Assembly (NCBI GenBank): GCA_965224325.1
Contig: CBDCYT010000007.1
Span: 1-64,000 of the forward strand
Reading direction: 5' to 3'
Origin: CBDCMJ01 sp965224325
GTDB lineage: Bacteria > Chloroflexota > Dehalococcoidia > Lucifugimonadales > UBA3495
Length of the DNA: 64,000 bases
The position numbers were made by a program, and so were the translations under genes. The notes beneath the pieces are model-generated. The model saw nothing but the letters and a program-made list of their open reading frames with translations. It searched no databases and was not told the origin of the DNA. Positions within the stretch are counted from its first letter, which is position 1, and each line of letters begins with the position of its first letter. Below are positions 7,846-16,533 of the stretch, one piece after another.

Positions 7846-8890
7846 GGTTCTCCTCCCTACCGTTCCCGCCGGTAACGTAGTCTGCCCAAGCTTCCATCAG
7901 CGCCCGCCTCTGGTCGAATAGGTCGCTCCGCATGTACGCCGCCTCAGTACTGTTGCCGACGCTGTGGGCCAAGGCCGCCTCCGCCACCGCCCAGGGCGCG
8001 GCGGTGCACTCGGCAACCCAGTTTCGGAACGAGGTCCGAAATCCGTGGGGCACGGCGGGGATTTGGAGCCGCCGCAGCAAGGCGGTGAACGTCATCTCGG
8101 ACGCCGGCTTGCCGCTGCGCGTGGCGGGGAATATCAACCTCTGGCCGTCATTTAGCCTCTCCGCCTGGCAAAGTATCTCGATAGCCCTGCCGGACAGCGG
8201 GACCCGGTGAGGCCGCCGCGCCTTCATCCGGGCGGCGGGGAGCTCCCAGGTCGCCGACTCCCAATCGACCTCGGTCCAGTCAGCCGCCCGTACCTCCCCC
8301 GAGCGGCCGGCGGTGAGCACCAGAAACTCGAAAGCCAGCTTGGTCGAGTTGTTGGCGGCAGACTCCCTGACCTGCTGCACCACCCCCGGCACCTGCACGT
8401 AGGGTAAGGCCCGGTGATGCTCTTTCAGCCGCCCTGTCTTGGGTAGGACTTTGAGCAGGGAGCGCCCCGCCGGGTTGTCCAGCCGGTAGCCCTGGGCGAC
8501 CACCCAGTCCATGACGGTCTCCATGCGCTGGCGGACCCGGCTGGCTGTCTCCGGCTTGCCGGTCCAGATGGGGGTAAGGGTATTCAAGACGTCAGCGGAG
8601 CTAATGGCATCCACCGCCTTACCCCCGATTAACGGGAAAGCATAGGTCTGAAGGGTCCATTGCCACTGGGCCGCGTGTTTGAGGTTGCTCCAGGTGGGGC
8701 GGCGCAGCTCGATGACCCGGGCGGCGGCCTCGGCGAAGGTGGGGACTGACGGGGCAGGCTTGCGGGCCGCCGCCCGGGCCTCCCGCTTCTCGGCAACCGG
8801 GTCTCGGCGCTCGGCCACGGCGGTGCGGTTGTCGTGGGCGATTTCCCGGGCCCTGGCCAGACTGACCGTGGGGTAAGCCCCCAGCCCTAT
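7838..8890 (-). pseudogene. Tyrosine integrase, 5' end removed by IS insertion
   Basis: P4-type tyrosine recombinase aligning along its length with the intact integrase at 54033-55229. It retains the core-binding and catalytic domains, including TAGRSGEV (first catalytic Arg), HGFRTSFRNW (HxxR) and EAAYMRSD (catalytic Tyr). The N-terminal arm-binding domain is missing. The frame enters the IS3-family element at 8891, right after the codons for IGLGAYP. The missing 5' end is not found beyond the IS, so DNA was deleted as well as interrupted. The protein is unlikely to be functional. Confidence 0.85.
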
Positions 8891-8955
8891 TGACCTGACC
8901 CCCGAAAGTCGATCCAGAATCAATGTTAGGATTTTGGACAAAAGGGGGTTGAGAC

Positions 8956-9234
8956 ATGGCCAAAAGGAAGCACACGTCCGAAGAAATCATCAACAAGCTC
9001 AGGGAGGCGGAGGTGGTCATCGCCGCGGGAAGTACGGTTGCAGAAGCAGCCCGGCGCATCGGCGTCTCGGAGCAGACCTTCTACCGCTGGAGGGCCGAGT
9101 ACGGTGGTCTCCGGGTCGATCAGGCGCGGCGCCTGAAGCAGCTGGAGACGGAGAACGGCCGGCTCAAGAGGGCGGTGGCCGAACTGACCCTGGACAACCA
9201 GATACTCAAGGAGGCGGCTGAGGGAAACTTCTGA
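8956..9234 (+). CDS. IS3-family transposase OrfA
   Basis: 92 residues with an N-terminal helix-turn-helix (SEEIINKLREAEVVIAAGST, then ARRIGVSEQTFYRW) that binds the IS ends, and a C-terminal leucine-zipper-like helix (LKQLETENGRLKRAVAEL). This is the standard OrfA of the IS407/IS51 group. It ends GNF* a short way before the OrfB frame; in this family a -1 ribosomal frameshift near the end of OrfA yields the OrfAB transposase. Confidence 0.9.
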   Translation: MAKRKHTSEEIINKLREAEVVIAAGSTVAEAARRIGVSEQTFYRWRAEYGGLRVDQARRLKQLETENGRLKRAVAELTLDNQILKEAAEGNF

Positions 9235-9308
9235 GCCCCGCCCGTCGCCGCCTTTGTGTCGAACACGTCAGGTCGGTTCTGAAGGTATCAGAGCGGAGGG
9301 CCTGCAAG

Positions 9309-10091
9309 GTGCTGGGGCAGTCCCGCTCGACCCATCGCCGTGAGCCGTTGGTCCGGGATGACGAGCAGGCCCTCACCAACGACATTGTGGGGTTGGCCAC
9401 CCGGTTCGGCCGTTACGGTTATCGGCGGATCACCGCGATGCTCCAGCGTAGCGGCTGGGTGGTGAACCACAAACGGGTGGAGCGTATCTGGCGGCGGGAG
9501 GGGCTCAAGGTACCGGCCAGGCAGCCCAGGAGAGGCCGGCTGTGGCTGAACGACGGGTCGTGCGTCAGGCTGAAACCGGAGAGTGAGAACCACGTGTGGG
9601 CCTATGACTTCGTCCACATCAGGACCTGGGACGGCCGGGCGGTGCGGCTGCTGACCATCATTGACGAGTACACCAGGGAGTGCCTGGCCATCCGGGCTGG
9701 CCGCAGCATCCGATCCTCGGATGTGATCGAGACCCTCGCCGGGCTGATGATGGCCCGAGGAGTGCCGGAGCACATCCGCTCGGACAACGGGCCGGAATTC
9801 ACCGCCAGGGTGGTGCGGGAGTGGCTAGGGGGTGTGGGGGCCAGGACCTTGTACATCGAGCCTGGGTCGCCGTGGGAGAACGGATACGTGGAGAGCTTCA
9901 ACGGCAAGCTGAGAGACGAACTCCTGGACCGGGAGGTGTTTTACACGCTGCTGGAGGTGCAGGTGCTGACCGAGCAGTACCGCCAGACTTACAATCGCAT
10001 AAGGCCGCACAGTTCCCTGGGCTACAGGCCACCGGCGCCGGAGACCATCCTGCCCGAGAACCTTGTCCCGGTGCTGGTCGGACTAACATAG
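9309..10091 (+). CDS. IS3-family transposase OrfB (DDE integrase domain)
   Basis: 260 residues from the GTG at 9309; the frame is open further upstream (to about 9235, reading RRRLCVEHVRSVLKVSERRA), so the active protein is probably the OrfAB fusion. It has the HTH_21 block (YRRITAMLQRSGWVVNHKRV) and an rve core with YDFVHI (first Asp), DNGPEFTA (second Asp) and WENGYVESFNGKLRDE (Glu). It looks intact. The last 192 codons are duplicated immediately downstream. Confidence 0.9.
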   Translation: MLGQSRSTHRREPLVRDDEQALTNDIVGLATRFGRYGYRRITAMLQRSGWVVNHKRVERIWRREGLKVPARQPRRGRLWLNDGSCVRLKPESENHVWAYDFVHIRTWDGRAVRLLTIIDEYTRECLAIRAGRSIRSSDVIETLAGLMMARGVPEHIRSDNGPEFTARVVREWLGGVGARTLYIEPGSPWENGYVESFNGKLRDELLDREVFYTLLEVQVLTEQYRQTYNRIRPHSSLGYRPPAPETILPENLVPVLVGLT

Positions 10092-10094
10092 CAA

Positions 10095-10667
10095 GTGGTA
10101 CAACTACTGGGGGCAGGTCAGCTGAACGACGGGTCGTGCGTCAGGCTGAAACCGGAGAGTGAGAACCACGTGTGGGCCTATGACTTCGTCCACATCAGGA
10201 CCTGGGACGGCCGGGCGGTGCGGCTGCTGACCATCATTGACGAGTACACCAGGGAGTGCCTGGCCATCCGGGCTGGCCGCAGCATCCGATCCTCGGATGT
10301 GATCGAGACCCTCGCCGGGCTGATGATGGCCCGAGGAGTGCCGGAGCACATCCGCTCGGACAACGGGCCGGAATTCACCGCCAGGGTGGTGCGGGAGTGG
10401 CTAGGGGGTGTGGGGGCCAGGACCTTGTACATCGAGCCTGGGTCGCCGTGGGAGAACGGATACGTGGAGAGCTTCAACGGCAAGCTGAGAGACGAACTCC
10501 TGGACCGGGAGGTGTTTTACACGCTGCTGGAGGTGCAGGTGCTGACCGAGCAGTACCGCCAGACTTACAATCGCATAAGGCCGCACAGTTCCCTGGGCTA
10601 CAGGCCACCGGCGCCGGAGACCATCCTGCCCGAGAACCTTGTCCCGGTGCTGGTCGGACTAACATAG
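10095..10667 (+). pseudogene. Truncated duplicate of IS3 OrfB
   Basis: A 190-residue frame holding only the catalytic-core and C-terminal part of OrfB, produced by the 576-bp duplication. It begins MVQLLGAGQ, which is translated terminal repeat rather than transposase, and then continues as the OrfB sequence from NDGSCVRLKPE. It lacks the helix-turn-helix and so should not be an active transposase. In principle it could act as a dominant-negative fragment. Confidence 0.75.
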
Positions 10668-10696
10668 CAAGTGGTACAACTACTGGGGGCAGGTCA
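10121..10696 (+). repeat. Exact-looking 576-bp tandem duplication of the IS right end
   Basis: Positions 9545-10120 are repeated at 10121-10696 with a constant offset of 576 bp, including the IS right terminal repeat. Because 576 is divisible by three, the duplicate stays open as a reading frame that begins at a GTG in the first copy's terminal repeat. Confidence 0.9.
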
Positions 10697-12093
10697 TGCT
10701 GAAGAAAGGGGTCCAGGTCGGAAATCGACGATTCAAGTCGTTGAAGCTTGGGTCCTGTTGGAGGAAATCGTGCCGTTCACAAGGGGCTTTTAGCCCATTT
10801 GGCTTCGCCGACCGTCCCTCTTGGGGCACGGGGCATAGGTAGCCCAGTGTCAGGTCATGTCATCCGGGCTTCCGGAGTTGCCGCCGCCTGCCCCAGCAGC
10901 TTGGACATCCGAACCAGGTTGTAGGCCGTGGCCACCAGGCGCCCCGCCAGACCAGTCCGGTCCAGCCCTAGGTACCGGGTCCGCCGGAACCCGCCCACCG
11001 TCTTCATCCACCCAAAGACCTCCTCAACCCGTTTCCGAATCCGCTGGCTGATCGCGTACCCCGGATGCCGGGTGGTCCGGCCGTCAATGGCGCTGGACCG
11101 CCCCCTGGTGTTCCGCGCGACGTGAGGCGTCACCCCGCGCCGTCGCAGGTCTGCCACGCAGTCCCGAGTGTCGTAGCCTTTGTCTCCGCCCAGCGTTCGG
11201 GGATGAAAGCCCCGCTCCCGGGCTTGGTCCAACAGCTCCGGCACAATATCCCGCTCTGCCGTACCCGTCGCTGGGGTGGCCTGAAAGTCCACCAGCATTC
11301 CATGCCGGTTTTCCATCAGGGCGTGGGCCATGAAGACCAGCCTGGCTTCCTTGCCTTTACCCTTGCGCAGGAACCGCGCCTCCGGGTCCGTTGTGCTCTG
11401 ATGGGTGCCGTTGCTGCGCCGTTCCCCATGGAAGTCCACCGAGGGGTTGCCGGGGTCAGCGTCGGTTGTCCGGGGCGGGTCGCCGTCCCTGGGTTTGAAG
11501 CTATTCAGGCTGGCTGCCGCCTCAATCAGGGTTCCGTCCACCGTGAAGTGCTCGTCCGGCAGCAGGCCCTGCCGGTCCGCTTCCAGCACCACTTCGTCGA
11601 ACAAAGCCTGGCCCACTCCATGCTTCAGCAGCCGCTCCCGGTTCTTGGTGAAGGTGGTGGCATCGAAGCTGGGCTCGATGAGGTTCATCTCCAGAAACCA
11701 CCGGAAGAGGAGGTTGTAGTCCAACTGTTCGCAGAATGCCCGTTCACTGCGCACCGAGTACAGGGCAATCAGTAATGAAGACTTCAGCAGCCGCTCCGGC
11801 GGGATCGACGGCCGGCTCACGTTGGCGTACATCCGGTCCAGGTCCGGGGATAGCGCCTTCAGGGCCTGATCCGCCAGCCTCTTGATGATGCGCAGGGGAT
11901 GCTCCGACGGCACTCGCGTTTCCAGGTCGATGAAGGTCGATGAAGGCCGATGAAGGCCAGCAGAGTCACCTGTGCATCTTGTCTCCCGCGCATCGGCTCA
12001 ACCTCCGTCCAGGGTTGCGTCCAGGGTGGTCCTATTTTAACCCGTTCTCTCTCCGCTGTCGGCCCACACCGGGTTTTTCAGCAGCCTGCTAAG
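10697..12093 (-). mobile_element. IS5-family insertion sequence, left end eroded
   Basis: The element contains one DDE transposase gene. At the right side the complement reads AGCAGGCTGCTGAAAAA-CCCGG, a typical IS5-type end. At the left the matching TGCTGAAGAAAGGGGTCC begins straight after the duplicated IS3 end, so the outermost bases were probably lost there. Short GATGAAGGYC-type repeats occur at 11928-11957, just upstream of the transposase gene. Confidence 0.65.
10855..11913 (-). CDS. IS5-family transposase
   Basis: 352 residues. The N-terminal DUF772-type domain includes SIPPERLLKSSLLIALYSVR and FRWFLEMNLIEPSFDATTF. The catalytic triad is visible as FTVDGTLIEA (Asp), GGDKGYDTRD (Asp) and KRVEEVFGWMKTVGG (Glu). 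This is the usual length and order for the ISL/IS5-like group. The gene looks intact. It is read toward the neighbouring IS3 element. Confidence 0.9.
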   Translation of the reverse strand: MPSEHPLRIIKRLADQALKALSPDLDRMYANVSRPSIPPERLLKSSLLIALYSVRSERAFCEQLDYNLLFRWFLEMNLIEPSFDATTFTKNRERLLKHGVGQALFDEVVLEADRQGLLPDEHFTVDGTLIEAAASLNSFKPRDGDPPRTTDADPGNPSVDFHGERRSNGTHQSTTDPEARFLRKGKGKEARLVFMAHALMENRHGMLVDFQATPATGTAERDIVPELLDQARERGFHPRTLGGDKGYDTRDCVADLRRRGVTPHVARNTRGRSSAIDGRTTRHPGYAISQRIRKRVEEVFGWMKTVGGFRRTRYLGLDRTGLAGRLVATAYNLVRMSKLLGQAAATPEARMT

Positions 12094-12155
12094 CGAGCTT
12101 TAATCCCGTTTTATCGTCGAGGCACCCCATGAACAAGATTTGAAGGCAACTTGTC

Positions 12156-13328
12156 TTATAATTCAGAACTGAAATAGCTCCTCAATCGATCAATGCCTTG
12201 ATTGTACCGATCATTGCAGAAAGCCAACCGAAGGTCCTGAGGTATGCCAAAATCGGTCCCCGGGACTACTGCAACGTGCGTTTTATCCAATATGTCATGA
12301 GCTAGCTGCTTGGACGATGCGAAACCGTGCTCTTGGTTCCAACCTGAGCAACGCAGCACAGCGTAAAATCCACCTTCGGCAGCAATGGGTTCGCACCCAG
12401 TTTTCTGCAACTGTGCGGTCGTGTACTCTGCCCGGGCCTTGTAAATCCTTGTCAGCTCCGCCGGACTTTCATCATCGTCGAGGGCAGCGATCATGCCATA
12501 TTGATAGCAAGGGTCAGTGCACAGTAGCGTGTGCTGCTGCATGACTCTCAAATTGGTTTGGAGTTCTAGTGGCAGTATAGCAAAGCCAACTCGCTTGGTG
12601 TACATGCGGAAGCCTTTAGAAAAACTGTTGGTTACGATGGTTGTATCTTGGTATTCTGGGAGAACGTCCAGCGGTGACCGGAAATCCTCGTAAAAAAGGC
12701 AGTTATTGTAAATTTCGTCATTGAGAATGTAAGCTTGGCGGTCGATTATCTCATAGATTTGCCGCAACTCATTGGGATTGACTATGTTGCCCAGCGGATT
12801 GCCTGGCGAATTTACCACGACCAGCGCCGTCTGTTCCGGTGAGAAGTTTTCCCAGAAAGAATCCATGTCGACTCGCATTGATACCGGGTCAATATCGTAG
12901 AACTTGATAGTAGCGTTAGCCAACGTTGCGCAGTACACATACAGCGCATAATAAGGGCGCGGTAACAGTATCTCTCGTCCTTGGCCCGACACAAGCTGAA
13001 ATATGTTACGAAATATGGGGGAAGTCCCGGTACTAACAATAATGTTGTCTTTGGAGATTTCCGCCCGGTATTTAGTATTGTAATGGGTTGCGATAGCCTC
13101 GCGCAGTTCCGGCAGTCCCTCAGGAAAGACTCGACGCACAAAATCGGGGTCGCGCAGTACTTCGATGACGCGAGTTAGCACGGCTGAGGGGGTTGGAAGC
13201 TCCGGAACACCTATGGTGAGTTTTATTACGTCATTCCCTTCGTCCAGAAGTTTGTCAGCATGCTCGTCTAGAACAAACATTTGGAATTCTAGGTCTGCTG
13301 GCATAAAGTTATTAATAGGCTTTGGCAT
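12156..13328 (-). CDS. PLP-dependent class I/II aminotransferase
   Basis: 390-residue fold-type I aminotransferase of the aspartate-aminotransferase superfamily, cytosolic. Visible landmarks are NSPGNP at about 173-178 (Asn pairing with PLP), LNDEIY at 202-207 (Asp and Tyr), NSFSKGFRM with the Schiff-base Lys near 238, and the RVGF Arg near 246. GAGGAGATTC precedes the ATG. The substrate cannot be read from sequence. Base composition is clearly more AT-rich than the flanking genes, and the gene sits alone between two insertion sequences, so it may be a transferred or IS-carried passenger. Confidence 0.85.
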   Translation of the reverse strand: MPKPINNFMPADLEFQMFVLDEHADKLLDEGNDVIKLTIGVPELPTPSAVLTRVIEVLRDPDFVRRVFPEGLPELREAIATHYNTKYRAEISKDNIIVSTGTSPIFRNIFQLVSGQGREILLPRPYYALYVYCATLANATIKFYDIDPVSMRVDMDSFWENFSPEQTALVVVNSPGNPLGNIVNPNELRQIYEIIDRQAYILNDEIYNNCLFYEDFRSPLDVLPEYQDTTIVTNSFSKGFRMYTKRVGFAILPLELQTNLRVMQQHTLLCTDPCYQYGMIAALDDDESPAELTRIYKARAEYTTAQLQKTGCEPIAAEGGFYAVLRCSGWNQEHGFASSKQLAHDILDKTHVAVVPGTDFGIPQDLRLAFCNDRYNQGIDRLRSYFSSEL

Positions 13329-13345
13329 GAATCTCCTCGATGGGC

Positions 13346-13371
13346 TCAGGTGGACCCGATCATCAGGACAG
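13346..13371 (+). repeat. Orphan IS3-type end fragment
   Basis: CTCAGGTGGACCCGATCATCAGGACA is cut short here: the first 13 bases match the terminal repeat of the adjacent IS beginning at 13385. Two ends of the same type therefore lie in tandem, as left by a nested or abortive insertion. Confidence 0.5.
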
Positions 13372-13398
13372 CGGTGAGACTAAATGAGGTGGGCCCGG

Positions 13399-14413
13399 TT
13401 AGTTGGACAGAATCAAGGCGGAGTTAAGTGAGAGTCCCGGCGTTCCCGCCAGTGATTCTGACCCTTCTCCCGGTGCACACCTCCTTGCATTAGACTCCTC
13501 TTCTACGACTCCCTGCTCCCCATGGAACACCTCGGCCGGGGTCCGGTATCCCAGGGCCTGGTGGGGCCTCAGGTGGTTGTAGAACCGGAAGTAGTCCTCC
13601 AGTCCTTTACGGGCTTCGTGGGCGTCGGCGTAAGCCTTCAGGTACACCTCTTCGTACTTCACCGTCCGCCACAACCGCTCCACGAAGATGTTGTCTTGGT
13701 ACCGCCCCTTCCCGTCCATGCTGATCCTCACGCCGCGGTCCTGCAGGACCTGGGTGAATTCCCAACTGGTGAACTGGCTTCCCTGGTCGGTGTTGAACAC
13801 CTCCGGCTTGCCCTTGCCCAGAGCCTCCTCCAGCGCCTCGGCGCAAAAGCCGGCGTCCAGGGTGCCCAACAGTCGCCACGCTACCACGTACCGGCTGTGG
13901 CAGTCCATCGCCGCCACAGCCGGCGTCCAGGGTGCCCAACAGTCGCCACGCTACCACGTACCGGCTGTGGCAGTCCATCACCGCCACCAGGTAGAGGAAT
14001 CCCCGGGCCATGGGCAGGTAGGTGATGTCCGCCGCCCACACCTGGTTGGGCCTGGTGATCCTGGCATTCCTCAAAGGGTACGGGTAGACTTTGGCCCCAG
14101 GAGTTGGCCGACTGGCGCCAGGCTTCCAGTAGATGGCCCTTAGCCCCATGGTGCGCATCAGCCGCTGCGCCCGCTTCCGGCTCACCGGTGTCCCCCGCCT
14201 CTCCAGCCACGCCTTCATCCGCCTCGACCCGTAGAAAGGGGTCTCCAAGTACTGCCGGTCCATCTCCCTCATCAGAGACAGGTCCTCTTCCGAGGTAGCC
14301 TTGGGACGGTAGTAGATGCTGGAACGGCTCACACCCAGCAGGGCGCACTGCCGCGCTATCGGCAACTTGGGGTGCTTACGGTCCACCATCTCCCGCCGCC
14401 GGCCCGGACTCAT
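13399..14413 (-). pseudogene. IS3-family OrfB broken by a 70-bp duplication
   Basis: The OrfB frame starts near 14413 (MSPGRRREMVDRKHPKLP) and carries HTH_21 and the first catalytic Asp (WAADITYLP). At about 13989 a 70-bp segment is tandemly duplicated. Since 70 is not a multiple of three, the frame shifts and the catalytic C-terminal part (FNTDQGSQFTSWEF, FVERLWRTVKYEEVYL) continues only in the frame ending at 13399. The element cannot make a full transposase unless the duplication reverts. Confidence 0.85.
13850..13989 (+). repeat. 70-bp tandem duplication inside IS3 OrfB
   Basis: The segment beginning CGGCGTCCAGGGTGCCCAAC at 13851 recurs at 13921 with the same following sequence through CTGTGGCAGTCCATC. 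The repeat unit is 70 bp. Confidence 0.9.
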
Positions 14414-14694
14414 GGAACGGACCTCTCCGCCAAGAAATCCCGCTCCACCTTCAGCTGCCCGATCTCCTGGTACAACCGGGGGATCAGGGCGGCGTCGTTC
14501 TTGGCCTTCTTCTCCTGGTCCTCTCCGAAGACGCCGGCAGCGCCTTCGGAGAGGGCTTTCTTCCAAGCCTGTATCTGGCCCGGGTGGACTTCGTACCGGG
14601 CGGCCAGCTGGGCCACCGTCTCCTGGTCTTTCACCGTCTCAAGAGCTACCTTGGCCTTGAAGGCCGGGCTGTGATTCCTTCTTCCTTTCGACAT
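14410..14694 (-). CDS. IS3-family (IS150-like) transposase OrfA
   Basis: 94 residues: MSKGRRNHSPAFKAKVALET starts the helix-turn-helix, YEVHPGQIQAWKKAL is its second part, and the C-terminal helix (EIGQLKVERDFLAE) is a zipper-like dimerisation region. This is characteristic of OrfA in the IS150/IS2-like groups. It overlaps the start of OrfB, as usual for programmed -1 frameshifting in IS3 elements. Confidence 0.85.
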   Translation of the reverse strand: MSKGRRNHSPAFKAKVALETVKDQETVAQLAARYEVHPGQIQAWKKALSEGAAGVFGEDQEKKAKNDAALIPRLYQEIGQLKVERDFLAERSVP

Positions 14695-14785
14695 TTCCCA
14701 CTCCTTCCCGACAGCAGCAGCTGCCCTTAGTTTAGGAGCGGGACTCTCACTTAGCTACCTGTCCGACTTTCCCGGGTCCACCTCA

Positions 14786-15067
14786 GGAATCCGACGAAAG
14801 TGGTCGACGCAGGTTATCCATGGGTGATTCACTGCGGGGGATTCAACCGATTGGGCGAGGGCTACTTCCATCACGACGGGAGCCTGGAAACTTGGAGGAT
14901 GTCTGATTGAGAGAGAAGGGGTCAAGCGCGGGCCTACGTCAGGAGCCTGCCCCGGAAGTTGGAGAACATCCCCGCCGGCCCCAGGTACAACTTCCACTAA
15001 CCGAAGGTTGGTTACCGTTTGGGAGAGGCCAAGGAGACTGACGACACCGCACGTTGACCGTGGCCGC
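14786..15067. other. Intergenic stretch between two insertion sequences
   Basis: About 280 bp with no supported gene. It may be decayed IS or host sequence. No repeat or RNA structure stands out. Confidence 0.4.
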
Positions 15068-15071
15068 CTAG

Positions 15072-16529
15072 TATTACAACGTCAGTTAGTTTGATAGGAT
15101 GACTGTGTAGCTGGAGAGGGAACAGGCAGGTGAGGCAGGGAAGTGGATGCGGCAGCTTTCGAACAGGTGTACGGGGCCTTTGGGGATTTTCACGCTTACT
15201 TCGCTCCGCTGTTTGGCCGCAGGGAGACGCGGGAGCACAGCGGTCATTATCTCCAGGCCCTGCTGGTACAGTCCGGGGAGCGGCGCAACGCTGAGAACCT
15301 GTCGGAGACGGTTCCGGGGTCAGCCCGAGGGATGCAGCGGTTTCTCACTGATTCTCCCTGGGACGATGAGGCGATTACCGGACGGCTGCAGGAGTACCTG
15401 GGAACCCGGCTGGAGCATCCGGAAGGTGTGTGGGTGCTGGACGGCAGTGACTTTCCCAAGCAGGGACGGAAGTCAGCGGGAGTGGCCCGGCAGTACTGCG
15501 GGAGGCTGGGGAAGGTGGCCAACTGCCAGGCCGGGATGTTCCTGGCCTATGTTAGCCCGCTGGGACGGGCCCTGGTGGACAAACGGCTGTATCTGCCGGA
15601 GAGTTGGACCTCGGACAAAGACCGGTGTGAGGCGGCGGGTGTGCCGGAGGATAGGCGGGGCTACCGGTCCAAGACGGAGTTGGGCTTGGAGATGGTGGGG
15701 CGGGCACAGGAGCGGGGCCACCTGAAGGCTGGATGGGTCGCGGCGGACGGCGCCTTCGGGATGTCGCCGTCATTCCGCGACGGCCTGGCGGCCTTGGGGA
15801 TGTGGTGCGTGCTGGACGTTCCGTCCGGCTTTACGGTGTGGCCGCCGGAGCCTGCCTGGACCAATGTGGAGTATCAGGGATTCGGGCGTCCCCGCAAGCG
15901 GAGGCTCCGCAGCGGGCAGCGGCGGACAATGCAGGAGCGCAGCGACGAGTTGCCGGAGGCGGCCTGGCATGAGCTCACGGTGGCCGAGGGAAGCCAGGGA
16001 CCACGCAGCTGCCTGTTCAGTGCCCAGAGGGTGCGTCCAACCAGCAGGCGTAAGCCCGGCGAAATCCACTGGGCCATTTACCGCCGGAATCTGGACGGCA
16101 GCGAACCCCGCTACTATCTGTCCAATGCTCCGGAGGATACCCCGTTGGAGACCCTGGCATACGTGGGAGGATCCCGTTGGCGTATAGAAACGGAGTTCGA
16201 GACGGAGAAAAGCGACGTGGGGCTGGACGAGTACGAGACACGCACCTGGGCTGGCTGGCATCACCACGTGGCCCTGTGCCTGCTGGGCGGAGCTTTTCTG
16301 CTGAGCCTGCAACAGGCTTGGGGGGAAAAAGATGCCCCGGATCACGAGGCCGCAGGTCTACCGGGTGGTGGGGGAGATGCTGCCCCGGGAACGGTTCGGA
16401 CCTGAAGAGTTGCTGCGGTGGCTGGAGGATACGCAGGACAGCAACGAACGGGCCAGACGCTCCCATGCTAAGCGCCGCGCCGCCATGCGGGCATCACCCC
16501 ACATCCCTCCCTGAACTGACGTTGTAATA
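15072..16529 (+). mobile_element. IS701-family insertion sequence with CTAG target duplication
   Basis: The ends TATTACAACGTCAGTTAG and (complement of right) TATTACAACGTCAGTTCAG are inverted repeats. CTAG flanks both sides (15068-15071 and 16530-16533), fitting the YTAR duplication typical of IS701. The right CTAG is also the left target duplication of the next element. Confidence 0.9.
15143..16405 (+). CDS. IS701-family transposase (C-terminus frameshifted)
   Basis: 420 residues from the GTG at 15143. The DDE core includes VWVLDGSDFPKQGRKSAGV (first Asp), GWVAADGAFG (second Asp) and the RWRIETEFETEKSDVGLDEY block (Glu), all usual for IS701. After LLSLQQAWGEK the natural C-terminus (MPRITRPQVYRVV, then LLRWLEDTQDSNERARR) lies one frame over at 16332-16514. 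Losing one base of the G6/A5 run at about 16320-16330 would fuse them. The catalytic domain is complete, so activity may persist. Confidence 0.85.
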   Translation: MDAAAFEQVYGAFGDFHAYFAPLFGRRETREHSGHYLQALLVQSGERRNAENLSETVPGSARGMQRFLTDSPWDDEAITGRLQEYLGTRLEHPEGVWVLDGSDFPKQGRKSAGVARQYCGRLGKVANCQAGMFLAYVSPLGRALVDKRLYLPESWTSDKDRCEAAGVPEDRRGYRSKTELGLEMVGRAQERGHLKAGWVAADGAFGMSPSFRDGLAALGMWCVLDVPSGFTVWPPEPAWTNVEYQGFGRPRKRRLRSGQRRTMQERSDELPEAAWHELTVAEGSQGPRSCLFSAQRVRPTSRRKPGEIHWAIYRRNLDGSEPRYYLSNAPEDTPLETLAYVGGSRWRIETEFETEKSDVGLDEYETRTWAGWHHHVALCLLGGAFLLSLQQAWGEKDAPDHEAAGLPGGGGDAAPGTVRT

Positions 16530-16533
16530 CTAG

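Larger units (their letters stand above)
8891..10120 (+). mobile_element. IS3-family insertion sequence (IS407-like)
   Basis: The left end TGACCTGACCCCCGAAAG and the right end, whose complement reads TGACCTGCCCCCAGTAG, are imperfect terminal inverted repeats. Two overlapping-frame transposase genes lie inside. The left end interrupts the integrase at 7838-8890. The right end is followed at once by a tandem duplicate of the last 576 bp, so no clean target duplication can be read. Confidence 0.85.
13385..14785 (-). mobile_element. IS3-family (IS150-like) insertion sequence
   Basis: The left end TGAGGTGGGCCCGG and the right end, complement TGAGGTGGACCCGG, are inverted repeats. Inside, about 30 bp on, both ends carry an AAGTGAGAGTCCCG block. 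Two transposase frames lie between them on the minus strand. OrfB is broken by a 70-bp tandem duplication. Related solitary ends occur at 4266, 13346 and 18419. Confidence 0.85.
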
